A stretch of 64,000 nucleotides of DNA. Origin: Bradyrhizobium barranii subsp. barranii (GTDB lineage: Bacteria > Pseudomonadota > Alphaproteobacteria > Rhizobiales > Xanthobacteraceae). The stretch covers positions 1 to 64,000 of the forward strand of contig NZ_CP086138.1 in assembly GCF_017565645.3 (NCBI RefSeq), read 5' to 3'. The notes beneath the pieces are model-generated. The model ran no database searches, had not been told where the DNA came from, and was given only the letters and a program-made list of their open reading frames with translations. Positions 45,134 through 53,526 of this stretch are shown here, piece by piece (positions within the stretch are counted from its first letter, which is position 1; each line of letters starts with the position of its first letter). The position numbers and the translations under genes were made by a program.

Positions 45134-47099
45134 CCCGTCCTATTCGTGAGAGTGCGGCTTTTGGGCCCGATTGATGCGGCCGCACATCTTGTCTGACGAG
45201 GCGCACAGGATTGCCTTCGGCTTTTCGCCGCCTGACGACCGGTACTTTGCAACGCGCTTGAGGGATGGGTTGGGCGAACGGGGGCGGACGCCCCGCCGGT
45301 CAAGGACCGAGCGGCAGCAGCGCGCCGGGCAAGCCGCAGATCAGGTCGGCTTCGGGACATGCCGCGGCAAACGCAAGGCGAATGCGGCTCGTGGTCTCGA
45401 CGACACGGGCGGCGATTTTCAAGAGCCGAAGACGCAGCGTCGCGAACTCGGCAGCGGCCAATTCCCGGGCTTTGGGAATGGCGTCGCGCACGGTCAGCAT
45501 CAGCCAATAAGCGGCCGTATGGAGCACGAGACGGACCTGGTTGGCGAGCGCCGAACGGCAGCTGGTGCGATCGGAGGCGAGCTGCGTCTTATGCAGCTTG
45601 ATCAGATTCTCGGCTTGGCCGCGCGCGCAATACAGGCTGTCGTAGATCCACTCGGCCGAGCCGACATCGAGGCTGGTGACGACGAAGCGGATGTCGAGGC
45701 CGAGCATCGTCGCCTCAATACGGGCGACAGTGCGCCGTTCGCGATCCCAGGACTTTGCCTTGTGGCGCGTCTCGGTATAGCCACGCAGAACCGGCAGGTT
45801 CTCGATGGCGCGTCGCGTGCGGATGTCGTCGGCGACCTCGTCGACTTTTCTGGCGAGAGGCTTGGTGCCGGACAGACCGAAGATGTAGTCGATGCCGTTG
45901 GTCTCGCACCACGCCATTGCCTCCGGCCGGGCATAGTGCCCGTCGCCACGGAACGTAATTTGCGTGTTGTGCCATCGCGTCCGGATATGCCGTACCAGGC
46001 GGCGCAGATGGGCACGCACCTCGACGCCGCCCGGCGTCTTGCCGGGCCGCAGCACGACGGCCACGGGCCGGCTCTTCTCCGTGTCGTAGACGTGGATCGG
46101 CAGGAAGCAGCGTTCGTCATAATGAGCGTTGAACAGCGAGAGCTGCTGATGGCCGTGGACGACGTCGCAGGTATCATCGATGTCGAGCGTGACGGATGCC
46201 GGCTCGCGCGGGTAGCTATCCATCCATGCGTCGACCAAAGTGTAGGTCAGCCGGATCACGTCGCGCAGGCGCGGAGCATTCTCCAGCCGCGACAGCGTCG
46301 GCTGGGAACACAAATCCCGGCCCGTGTCCGGTAGGCGACCGCAGGCCAGTTTGAATGCCGGATCGGACCTCAGATGATCGAGGTCGTCGGCGTCCTCGTA
46401 GCCGCAGCAGATCGCGAACATGCGAGCGCGGAACATATCGACCAGGCTGTGCACGACCCGCGTCGGATCGCGCCGATCCGGGAACACCCGGGCCAGATTG
46501 TTGGCCAAACCGAGACGCCGCTCGGCCATCGCCAGAAGCATCACGCCCCCGTTCGAGGTTAGGCGCCCACCATCGAAGGCAGCTGTGACTTTCTTGGCGT
46601 GAACGGCTGGAAACGAGAAGGGCGGAATCGTATCGTCGGTCATGGCGGGCGTGGCGTTCGCGGTTGGAGGTGATGGGGTTGGCTTCGCAACCGAATCCTA
46701 CGCCGCATCAGCGCTTTACCCCTCAGGCGCACTCTTACGAATAAGACGGGTTAAGTTGAAGAAAGATTGAGTGACTCCCGATCATTTCTGTGCCGAAACG
46801 TGGAGTCGCGGTCGTGCCGCGTCCAAAGAAACCGGCGCGAGCGGCCTATTAGACGCGGTAGGTGATCAGCCTCCGAAACGAGACTATCAAGCATGAAGAG
46901 ATCGAGCGCGAGGCAGAGGTTTTATTTGTGTTGAATTCTTGCTTCTCGATAGTGGTCTGAAATCGTATCATCGGTCATGGCGGGCGTGGCGTTCGCGGTT
47001 GAAGGTGATGGGGTGGCTTCGCAACCGAATCCTACGCCGCATCAGCGCTTTACACCACGCTCGCCAGCCTCTCAGGCGCCCTCTCGCGAATAAGACGGG
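45134..47099 (-). mobile_element. IS1380-type compound unit, copy 3 (complete, 1966 bp)
   Basis: Left end CCCGTCCTATTCGTGAGAG at 45134 preceded by CTAG; outer right end at 47099 followed by CTAG, a 4-bp target duplication. The inner right end is at 46750, followed by the same 215-bp spacer and duplicated end as in copies 1 and 2. A 16-bp piece of another IS1380 end (47104-47119) follows directly. Confidence 0.93.
45300..46643 (-). CDS. IS1380 transposase (copy 3)
   Basis: 447-residue intact transposase, nearly identical to the one at 37406 (for example LANNLARVF here, LADNLARVF there). DDE-type motifs LDIDDTCDVVHG and FRGDGHYARPEA are present. A 387-codon antisense frame over the same stretch is a composition artefact. 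Confidence 0.94.
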   Translation of the reverse strand: MTDDTIPPFSFPAVHAKKVTAAFDGGRLTSNGGVMLLAMAERRLGLANNLARVFPDRRDPTRVVHSLVDMFRARMFAICCGYEDADDLDHLRSDPAFKLACGRLPDTGRDLCSQPTLSRLENAPRLRDVIRLTYTLVDAWMDSYPREPASVTLDIDDTCDVVHGHQQLSLFNAHYDERCFLPIHVYDTEKSRPVAVVLRPGKTPGGVEVRAHLRRLVRHIRTRWHNTQITFRGDGHYARPEAMAWCETNGIDYIFGLSGTKPLARKVDEVADDIRTRRAIENLPVLRGYTETRHKAKSWDRERRTVARIEATMLGLDIRFVVTSLDVGSAEWIYDSLYCARGQAENLIKLHKTQLASDRTSCRSALANQVRLVLHTAAYWLMLTVRDAIPKARELAAAEFATLRLRLLKIAARVVETTSRIRLAFAAACPEADLICGLPGALLPLGP

Positions 47100-47143
47100 C
47101 TAGCCCGTCTTATTCGTAAAGGACCGGCTCATGCGTCGGCTTT

Positions 47144-47173
47144 GTCAGCTTTCTGTCAGCTCGTCCAAATAGT
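47144..47173 (+). promoter_or_regulatory. tts box abutting GNAT gene
   Basis: GTCAGCTTTCTGTCAGCT followed by TAG at box positions 27-29 (47170-47172). Two core bases differ from the other boxes, but spacing is identical. The ATG of the following gene is only 12 bp after the box. Confidence 0.78.
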
Positions 47174-47184
47174 AGCTCGTTGTG

Positions 47185-47724
47185 ATGAGAACCAATTACA
47201 ACAACTGGCCCTCCGACGGGCAAAGTGTGGACCAGCAGCGCGATGCGCTGGCCGGCACTTCTGGCGCAGATGGTGCTGCTTTTACGGCCGCTTTAGCTGC
47301 TGGACCAGCGTCTTCCGCTTTTGACAAGAGGACAGGTGTGTCAGTCCGCCTACACAGAGTAAGTAGCAATATTGGCAACGCCCAAAGTGTTTCTTTGTTT
47401 ACTGATGCCAATGAACGCAATAAGGTGGGAGCGATGACCGTGGCGCCGGGGCGCAACAGTTTGCGAATTCTCAGCATAGAAAATCTCGGCCGGTCGAGGT
47501 ACAAAGGGGTCGGGACGGCTATGATTGAAGTCGCCGATCATACTAGGCAGTCCGCGGGCCTTTCCAAGCTATCCCTTCTCTCTCAAGATGAAGGAGCTTC
47601 AGCATTTTTCTACAAGAAGGGATTCCGGTTTGCGGACGAGGGCAAGAATGCGGAAATGCGGACTGTCATTTCCAATCCACGATACGTCTCAGATGAAATT
47701 CTTATGGGCGAGATGGAGCGCTAG
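47185..47724 (+). CDS. GNAT-like acetyltransferase, candidate type III effector
   Basis: 179 residues from ATG 47185 (GTG at 47182 also open). The first 45 residues are polar and Ser/Gln/Ala-rich (TNYNNWPSDGQSVDQQRDAL), like a type III secretion signal. Residues 75-150 look like a GNAT fold: NSLRILSIENLGRSRYKGVG with the acetyl-CoA-loop-like R-x-x-GVG, MIEVADHTRQSAGLSKLSLL and the motif-B-like GASAFFYKKGFRFADEG. A tts box lies directly upstream. No Shine-Dalgarno is visible. The stop TAG lies in the CTAG target of an IS1380 remnant, so the C-terminus may be altered. Confidence 0.72.
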   Translation: MRTNYNNWPSDGQSVDQQRDALAGTSGADGAAFTAALAAGPASSAFDKRTGVSVRLHRVSSNIGNAQSVSLFTDANERNKVGAMTVAPGRNSLRILSIENLGRSRYKGVGTAMIEVADHTRQSAGLSKLSLLSQDEGASAFFYKKGFRFADEGKNAEMRTVISNPRYVSDEILMGEMER

Positions 47725-48236
47725 CCCGTCTTATTCGTAAGAGTGCGCCTGAGGGCTGGCGAGCGTGGTGTAAAGCGCTGATGCGGCGTAGGATTCGGTT
47801 GCGAAGCCACCCCATCACCTTAAACCACGCCCGCCATGACCGATGATACGATTCTGCCATCCTCGTTTCCAGCCGTTCACGCCAAGAAAGTCACAGCTGC
47901 CTTCGATGGCGGTCGATCCACGTCTACGACACGGATAAGAGCCGGCCCGTGGCCGTCGTGCTGCGGCCCGGCAAGACGCCGGGCGGCGTCGAGGTGCGTG
48001 CCCATCTGCGCCGCCTGGTACGGCATATCCGCACGCGATGGCACAACACGCAAATTACGTTCCGTGGCGACGGGCACTATGCCCGGCCGGAGGCAATGGC
48101 GTGGTGCGAGACCAACGGCATCGACTACATCTTCGGTCTGTCCGGCACCAAGCCTCTCGCCAGAAAAGTCGACGAGGTCGCCGACGACATCCGCACCCGA
48201 CGCGCCATCGAGAACCTGCCGGTTCTGCGTGGCTCG
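47725..48236 (+). mobile_element. IS1380 fragment with internal deletion (copy 5)
   Basis: Left end CCCGTCTTATTCGTAAGAG at 47725 after CTAG. The transposase start MTDDTILPSSFPAVHAKK is joined after AAFDGG to codons near VYDTDKSRPVAVVLRPG, a deletion of several hundred bases, and the element breaks off after ENLPVLRG at about 48236, where an unrelated transposase fragment begins. Confidence 0.88.
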
Positions 48237-48430
48237 CCCGGTCCAACCGCCTCGCGTCGCCTGAGCGCGCGCACCGCATGCTTGCGATGCCAGCCAGTCG
48301 TCGCGCACAGCTCGTCGAGGATCCGTCCCTTCTCCGCTCGTTTGGCCGATCGGTAACGCTCCGTTACCACCGACCACCTCGCGCCGCGCGCCCATGCTGA
48401 TCTTTCCCGCCATAGACGCCACCGAACCAA
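48237..48430 (-). pseudogene. Integrase-core transposase N-terminal fragment 1
   Basis: Minus-strand frame with RYRSAKRAEKGRILDELCAT and TGWHRKHAVRALRRR, the N-terminal helix-turn-helix of an rve-type transposase also found at 62008. The IS family is uncertain (possibly ISNCY-like). Only about 65 codons remain. Confidence 0.6.
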
Positions 48431-48554
48431 TTCGATGGCACCGACCCAATCATCGGCGAGAAGTTGTCCAGTAACATTCTGGGTGAGGCAATGCGCCCCT
48501 CAATCAGTCCATCTCGTGGGCTAACGTCTTGATTTTTCAAGTGCCGGAAAAGTG

Positions 48555-48600
48555 ACCCCGGCGCCGATCGGCGTCGGCCCCCCGCGCCGATTCACACAAC
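48555..48600. repeat. IS21-end-like relic 2
   Basis: CCCCGGCGCCGATCGGCG and CGCCGATTCACAC within 40 bp, matching the motif pairs at 34823 and 50780. It directly precedes the truncated intron remnant. Confidence 0.5.
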
Positions 48601-48654
48601 CCCTCACTCTTCGTCCACTGGGCGCGCCTTGGTCACGCAACGGTTGGGTGACAA

Positions 48655-48687
48655 GAGCCGGATGATGCGAGAGTATCACGTCCGGTT
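48655..48687 (+). ncRNA. Domain V of a truncated outer group II intron
   Basis: A canonical domain V: GAGCCGGATGATGC, GAGA-type loop, then TATCACGTCCGGTT. No intron body lies upstream (only about 40 bp), so the outer intron is a 3' remnant. It is interrupted immediately after GGTT by the GTGTG start of a complete intron; its domain VI is found 1944 bp later at 50632. Confidence 0.82.
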
Positions 48688-50631
48688 GTGTGTCCAGCGA
48701 AGGCTGGCATGTTCAGCAGGAGACAAACCTGCCGGGGTAGAAGTCAGAGCCCCGTAGTTTGGATAGCAGAGGTGATGGAAACTGAAACTCTGAAGCCTAT
48801 CGACAAAGTCTCCCCAGGGGAGGCTACGAGTCATCGGGCCGTAATAAAAGTGAACGCGTTGTGGCCTCGAAAGTGAGTATCCCCGAGGGCCGAGCCTTCA
48901 ACCGGAGGGCGAAGGCAGCATGAGCAACTGAAGACTGACCGATACGGATGTTCACCTCGGCGGGGTGGAAGCGACAGCACGGTGACAAGGACATGCTGAG
49001 CAACTGGAGAAGCCCTCCTCGTCCCGACGCGAAATCGTCGGAGCAAGGTAGGCCGTATAACCGGCGAAACCGGGAAGTCGGCCGAAGACGAGAGGGTGGC
49101 GGCCGGGTCCGGAGTAGCAATGAAGCGGAGTAATATCCGTGGAGCCAAGGGACCCTGCCATTTGCAATGTCTCCAACATAGGGAAGGCAAGGACGAGATG
49201 ACAAAGGCGTCCATTGATTTGCAGGACCTGAGGCGGAGAATATACGTCAAGGCAAAGGCTGAACCGTCCTGGCGGTTCTGGGGACTATACGTCCACGTCT
49301 GCAAGATGGAGACCCTGCGCGCTGCGTATGAGATGGCCAAAGAGAACGATGGAGCACCGGGAATAGACGGTGTCACCTTCGAGGCCATTGAGACGCAAGG
49401 CGTGGAAGCTCTGCTTGAGCAGTTACGGGACGAACTGATCGGGCGCACCTACCAGCCACTTCCCGCGCGGAGGCAGGAGATACCGAAGGACGGGGGCAAA
49501 GTCCGTGTCCTCTCGATTCCGGCGATCCGCGACAGAGTGGTGCAAGGGGCGCTCAAGCTCATCCTCGAGCCTGTGTTCGAGGCTGACTTTCAACCGGGGT
49601 CGTATGGATATCGGCCCAAACGGACAGCACATGGCGCCATCAAGCGTGTGGCTGAAGCGATAGTCCAACGGAAGACGCGGATTCTCGACATTGACCTACG
49701 GGCCTACTTTGACAATGTCCGGCATGACCGGCTGTTGGAGAAAGTGGCGCGGCGGGTTGATGACGCGCATATACTGCATCTCCTAAAGATGATGCTGAAA
49801 GCCTCAGGCAAGAAGGGCGTTCCGCAGGGCGGTGTGATCTCGCCCTTGCTCAGTAATCTCTACCTCAATGAGGTGGACAGGATGCTGGAGCGAGCGCGGG
49901 AAGTCACCCGCAACGGCAAGTACACCTACGTCGAATACGCGCGATTCGCTGACGACCTGGTGGTCTTGATCGACGCCTACAAGCGTCATGACTGGCTGAT
50001 TGGAGCCGTGACCAAACGACTCCGGGAGGAGTTCGCCAAGCTGCAGGTGGAAATCAATGATGAAAAGAGCCGCACAGTGGACCTTGAGCGCGGTGAGTGC
50101 TTTGGGTTCCTGGGCTTTGAGTTCCGCTACTTCCGCGGACTAAGCGGAGCGATGCGGCCGCATTACACGCCCAAGCTCAAAAAGCGGACGGCACTGGTGC
50201 GGGCGCTCAAAGAGGTGTTCCGCCGACACCGGTCGCAACCGGTTGAACGAGTGATAAACTTGATCAATCCGATGCTCCGGGGGTGGGTGAACTACTTCGC
50301 GGTGGGGCATTCCAGCGAGTGCTTCAGCTTCATCAAAGACTGGGTGGAGAAGAAGGTCAGGCGCCATCTGGCGCATGCTCAGAAACGAAAGGGCTTCGGC
50401 TGGGAACGATGGAATAGGCGGTGGCTGTACGACACTCTCGGGCTGTTCAACGCCTACAGAGTGCGACGCGACGGGCCGAAAGTCGCCCCAGCAGGATAGG
50501 TCCCATAAGCGTTGGCGTGAAGCAAATGGGAGCGCGCAGTGCGGGAAATCCGCATGCTGCGTGCGACGTGGAGGGGACTGGAAACGTGGCACGGTCGAGA
50601 GGCCTGTCGGCGCGCCAGTCTTCGACCCTAC
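48688..50631 (+). mobile_element. Group II intron 2, inserted within another intron
   Basis: 5' end GTGTGTCCAGCGAAGG fits GUGYG. It encodes a full reverse transcriptase; domain V follows at about 50530-50563 (AGCGCGCAGTGCGG-GAAA-TCCGCATGCTGCG). A domain VI with a GACTGG/CCAGTC stem ends in TTCGACCCTAC at 50631. On both sides the flanks are parts of one outer intron: domain V before, domain VI (CTGTGAGGGGCTGAGG) after. Length 1944 nt. Confidence 0.85.
49198..50499 (+). CDS. Group II intron reverse transcriptase/maturase (intron 2)
   Basis: 433 residues from ATG 49198 (MTKASIDLQDLRRRIYVKAK), chosen because upstream sequence is intron RNA. RT blocks: APGIDGVTFEAIE, RVLSIPAIRDRVVQGALKLI, SYGYRPKRTAHGAIK, DIDLRAYFDNVRHDRLL, GVPQGGVISPLLSNLYLNEV and the catalytic RFADDLVVLI (FADD instead of YADD, seen in some intron proteins). 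Domain X (INLINPMLRGWVNYFAVG) is present; no HNH domain. It differs in class from the intron 1 protein. Confidence 0.93.
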   Translation: MTKASIDLQDLRRRIYVKAKAEPSWRFWGLYVHVCKMETLRAAYEMAKENDGAPGIDGVTFEAIETQGVEALLEQLRDELIGRTYQPLPARRQEIPKDGGKVRVLSIPAIRDRVVQGALKLILEPVFEADFQPGSYGYRPKRTAHGAIKRVAEAIVQRKTRILDIDLRAYFDNVRHDRLLEKVARRVDDAHILHLLKMMLKASGKKGVPQGGVISPLLSNLYLNEVDRMLERAREVTRNGKYTYVEYARFADDLVVLIDAYKRHDWLIGAVTKRLREEFAKLQVEINDEKSRTVDLERGECFGFLGFEFRYFRGLSGAMRPHYTPKLKKRTALVRALKEVFRRHRSQPVERVINLINPMLRGWVNYFAVGHSSECFSFIKDWVEKKVRRHLAHAQKRKGFGWERWNRRWLYDTLGLFNAYRVRRDGPKVAPAG

Positions 50632-50672
50632 CTGTGAGGGGCTGAGGGTGAAACTGCCTCGGCCCACTCGAC
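50632..50672 (+). ncRNA. Domain VI of the outer group II intron
   Basis: CTGTGAGGGGCTGAGGGTGA followed by AACTGCCTCGGCCCACTCGAC: a GGGGCTGAGG/CCTCGGCCC hairpin with the usual bulged-A side and a canonical CACTCGAC 3' end. Joined to the domain V at 48655-48687 it gives a normal, uninterrupted domain V-VI. Confidence 0.8.
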
Positions 50673-51357
50673 AATACTTCTGCGGCGAGTTGAGCTTCTG
50701 CCACCAGCTGCCGTTCGATCGATCGTCGATGACGTGCGGATTCCGCTCGATGTCGCCCAGCATGTGAATCGGCGTGGGGTCCGGACGCCGATCGGCGTCC
50801 CAAGTGCTTGATTGATTTCGCGCGTGCGGGGTCAATGTTCAGCGTCGATTCACACTCATCGGCTTCCAGGTCGGCGTGCGCGAGAGCGCGCAGAGATCTG
50901 AACCGAGGCCTCGCCGGCGCTGAGCTTCTCTTCCGGCAGATGCAACGGGAGCGTTACGAATCCCACCTCGCGCGTGCCTTTATCGTCTTAGTCAGTCCGG
51001 CACCAATTCAAGAAAAGGCGTTTCGGTCGTGCGTCGTGCGTTCGCGTGGTCCTCTAGCCGATGCGCCTCGCGTTTCTCGCGCTTGGGGCGGACACGCCGC
51101 GTCGGGAGGCTCCGGACATGGGCGGCGGTGCTGGCCGCGCGCCCGATAGAGCTGGACCGGCGACTACTTTGTCGGTCGGACATCTCTTCGTGCGTCATCC
51201 GGGACGGATCGAGTAATTCCTCCTTGCCGCAAGCCAATCTCACAAGTTGCGTTAGGGAACCTACAAGGTTTGGCAGGCGGCTAGCTCAACCAGCTTAGGT
51301 ATCCTAACGGCCCCGGTCGCGCAGTGCGGGGACATCCCAGACGAAGGAGATCGCAGA
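50673..51357. other. Mosaic of IS relics, no intact gene
   Basis: Contains an IS21-end-like pair (CGCCGATCGGCG near 50788, CAGCGTCGATTCACAC near 50840) directly joined to about 45 bp of IS256 transposase (codons for LIGFQVGVRESAQ, about 50850-50893). From 50895 to 51300 frames on both strands have no supporting motif. I see no gene. Confidence 0.5.
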
Positions 51358-51650
51358 TGGCCTACGAGAAACTCGTCAATCAAAGCGGGCTGACGCTTAC
51401 GATTTTGCTCATTACGCGTGTTGGCTCGGAGCCGAACCAGTAACGGACCGATTGTGGCGGCGGCACTACCGACGGGCGGCAGGCAGACGGTTGAGTACGG
51501 TAATACGCAGACTCCTTCCTCAACGGGCTCGTGATTTCCTTGTCTTTCGATGGGCGTTTTCGAGCGTCTCGCAGACCGTGACAACTCGCGGCAGGAGCCG
51601 GAATAATCTGCTGAACGACAAGGCCGACCCTGTCGGCGCCGCGCCTGCTC
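51358..51650 (+). pseudogene. Small unknown protein gene, multiply frameshifted
   Basis: A strong AAGGAG precedes ATG 51358: MAYEKLVNQSGLTLTILLIT ... GSEPNQ, then stop. Reading on in other frames gives NGPIVAAALPTGGRQTVEYG, TP/FLNGLVISLSFDGRF and VSQTVTTRGRSRNNLLNDKA, which look like consecutive parts of one small beta-rich protein of about 95 residues. At least three frame breaks. I recall no named family. Confidence 0.45.
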
Positions 51651-51873
51651 GACGGGGTGCCGCAGATGGACAGAAAGCTCAAGCTCACGCCTCCGTCGCG
51701 CCGGTGCAGCGGTGATCGCGGGCGCCGAGTTGTTGAATGGCCTTCCGGCCGCGACGCACCCTGGTTCCTTCATCTGGGTAGTACACAAGGACCGAAGGTG
51801 CTCTGGGACAGAGTATCCCTCGGGACGCCCAAGAGGCAATGAAACGACCGCACGTCATCACGGGAGGCGGTAT

Positions 51874-53283
51874 ATGCATATGAACACCAATCTTGCGGTA
51901 CACGAACCGAGCAACGCGCTCCGGCTGGTCACACAGGCGTATATGAGCCTTCTCCTCATCGCCTTTGCCCTTATGCCCGCCCAGTTCATCGCCTACCTGT
52001 ATTTCCAGCAGGATCCCACGCTAAAATTCGAAAATCACCCGTTCCATGAATTCGCGATTGCCGTCGCCACCCTCGAAGGGCTGTTCGTCACCTATGTGAC
52101 GTGGCGCTGCTACTGGTCTTCGGGCGAACCTCTGTTGCGTTGGTTGACGCTGGGTTTTCTCGGCTTCGTATTGATCTATTTACTGCACGGCGCCTTCACC
52201 AGGATGGCACACCGCAATATCTGGCTGTTTCTGCTCTATGGACCGGCGTCGCGTCTCGCGATGTCGATTCTTCTCTTCGTTGGGCTGCTCAGCTATAACC
52301 AGCCGTCAGACGAGGTCGAGAAGCGTTCGGATGCGCGCACATGGCTGATGTGGACCGGCCTGTTCCTGACCGTGGATATAGCTGTCGCATTGATCGCCTA
52401 CTCCCCCTATGCGGGACACCCGGCGGTACGCTTGTCCATGGAGGGCGGTGCACTGGTGTTCAGTACGCTGAACGTCGCGGTCATGCTCATGCGAGGGATT
52501 CACTCGCCGCTCATGCTTGTTTTCGGCATCTCGGTCGCGTGGTTTGCGTTATCGTCGCTCGCATTCATTCTGGCGGCACCGTGGAATCATATGTGGTGGC
52601 TCGCCCACGCGATCTTTGCTGGCGGGTTCTTGCTGCTCAGCTATGGCGTTGTCCAGGCTTTCCGAACGACGCAATCCTTCTCGACCATCTATAGCCAGGA
52701 AGAAATGATGGCCCGCCTGGCCGATTCGATGGCCGACACTCAAAGGGCGCTACAGCAAGTGCAAGTGAGCAATCAAAGGTTAGAACGCCTTGCCGCCACC
52801 GACCCACTGACCGGTGCCGGAAATCGGCGACACTTCCTCGAGCATATCGGCGCCGAGATCGCGCGGGCCAAGCGAACCGGTGCTCCATTATCTCTGCTGT
52901 CGCTCGATCTCGACCATTTCAAGGATATCAATGACTCACGCGGTCACAGCGTCGGCGATGAGGTGCTCCGCGCATTTGTGCGAAAGTGTCTGGAGGCAAT
53001 TCGCCCTTATGACTCTGTCGCGCGCGTGGGCGGTGAAGAATTCATGGTCTTGCTGCCGGGGGCGACGCTCGACACGGCTTGCGCGGTAGCCGAGCGCCTT
53101 CGATCGACGATTGAAGGCACTGCATTCGACGTCGAAGCCCGACCGTCGGTCTGCGTCACCATCAGTGTTGGGGTGTCGGAGTTCGGGCGCGATGGAGACA
53201 CGCTTGACGGATTGCTGAACGTCGCAGATCAGCGGCTCTATCGCGCAAAACATGAAGGTCGTAATCGTGTGATTGCCGCGTAG
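51874..53283 (+). CDS. Membrane diguanylate cyclase (GGDEF)
   Basis: 469 residues from ATG 51874 (MHMNTNLAVHEPSN), preceded by GGGAGGCGG; longer in-frame starts add sequence unlike a protein N-terminus. About eight membrane segments (residues 20-280) form the sensor, then a short coiled coil (LADSMADTQRALQQVQVSNQ) and a GGDEF domain with active-site GGEEF at 386-390 and the inhibitory I-site RPYD at 377-380, exactly five residues before it. It should make cyclic-di-GMP with product feedback. Standalone gene. Confidence 0.93.
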   Translation: MHMNTNLAVHEPSNALRLVTQAYMSLLLIAFALMPAQFIAYLYFQQDPTLKFENHPFHEFAIAVATLEGLFVTYVTWRCYWSSGEPLLRWLTLGFLGFVLIYLLHGAFTRMAHRNIWLFLLYGPASRLAMSILLFVGLLSYNQPSDEVEKRSDARTWLMWTGLFLTVDIAVALIAYSPYAGHPAVRLSMEGGALVFSTLNVAVMLMRGIHSPLMLVFGISVAWFALSSLAFILAAPWNHMWWLAHAIFAGGFLLLSYGVVQAFRTTQSFSTIYSQEEMMARLADSMADTQRALQQVQVSNQRLERLAATDPLTGAGNRRHFLEHIGAEIARAKRTGAPLSLLSLDLDHFKDINDSRGHSVGDEVLRAFVRKCLEAIRPYDSVARVGGEEFMVLLPGATLDTACAVAERLRSTIEGTAFDVEARPSVCVTISVGVSEFGRDGDTLDGLLNVADQRLYRAKHEGRNRVIAA

Positions 53284-53526
53284 GCTTCGTTCATTCGCGC
53301 GCTTAGCCTAAGGCTGCATGGTCGCGACCCGGGAATCGCGGCGGCGAACAACGTAGATCGCATCTTGCTTTACGCGGTCGAGCGAGTCTCTTCCATCAGC
53401 GCCGCGAGCGGGACAATGGCTTCGCGGTCGCAAGGTTCGCCTGAAGCTGGTTGAGCAGGCGCGCCGCATTCTTCGTGCTCAAAACTCAGGAACATGCAGT
53501 TGCTGGAGGTCGCCTATACCGCGCTA

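Noticed and set aside
45171..46334. 387-codon open frame antisense to the IS1380 transposase (also at 37715-38878)
   Set aside because: High-GC antisense shadow; arginine- and glycine-rich with no motif, and it follows the transposase copy wherever that goes.
50992..51243. 83-codon minus-strand frame
   Set aside because: Arginine-rich, no family motif, no ribosome-binding site, in a mosaic of IS relics.
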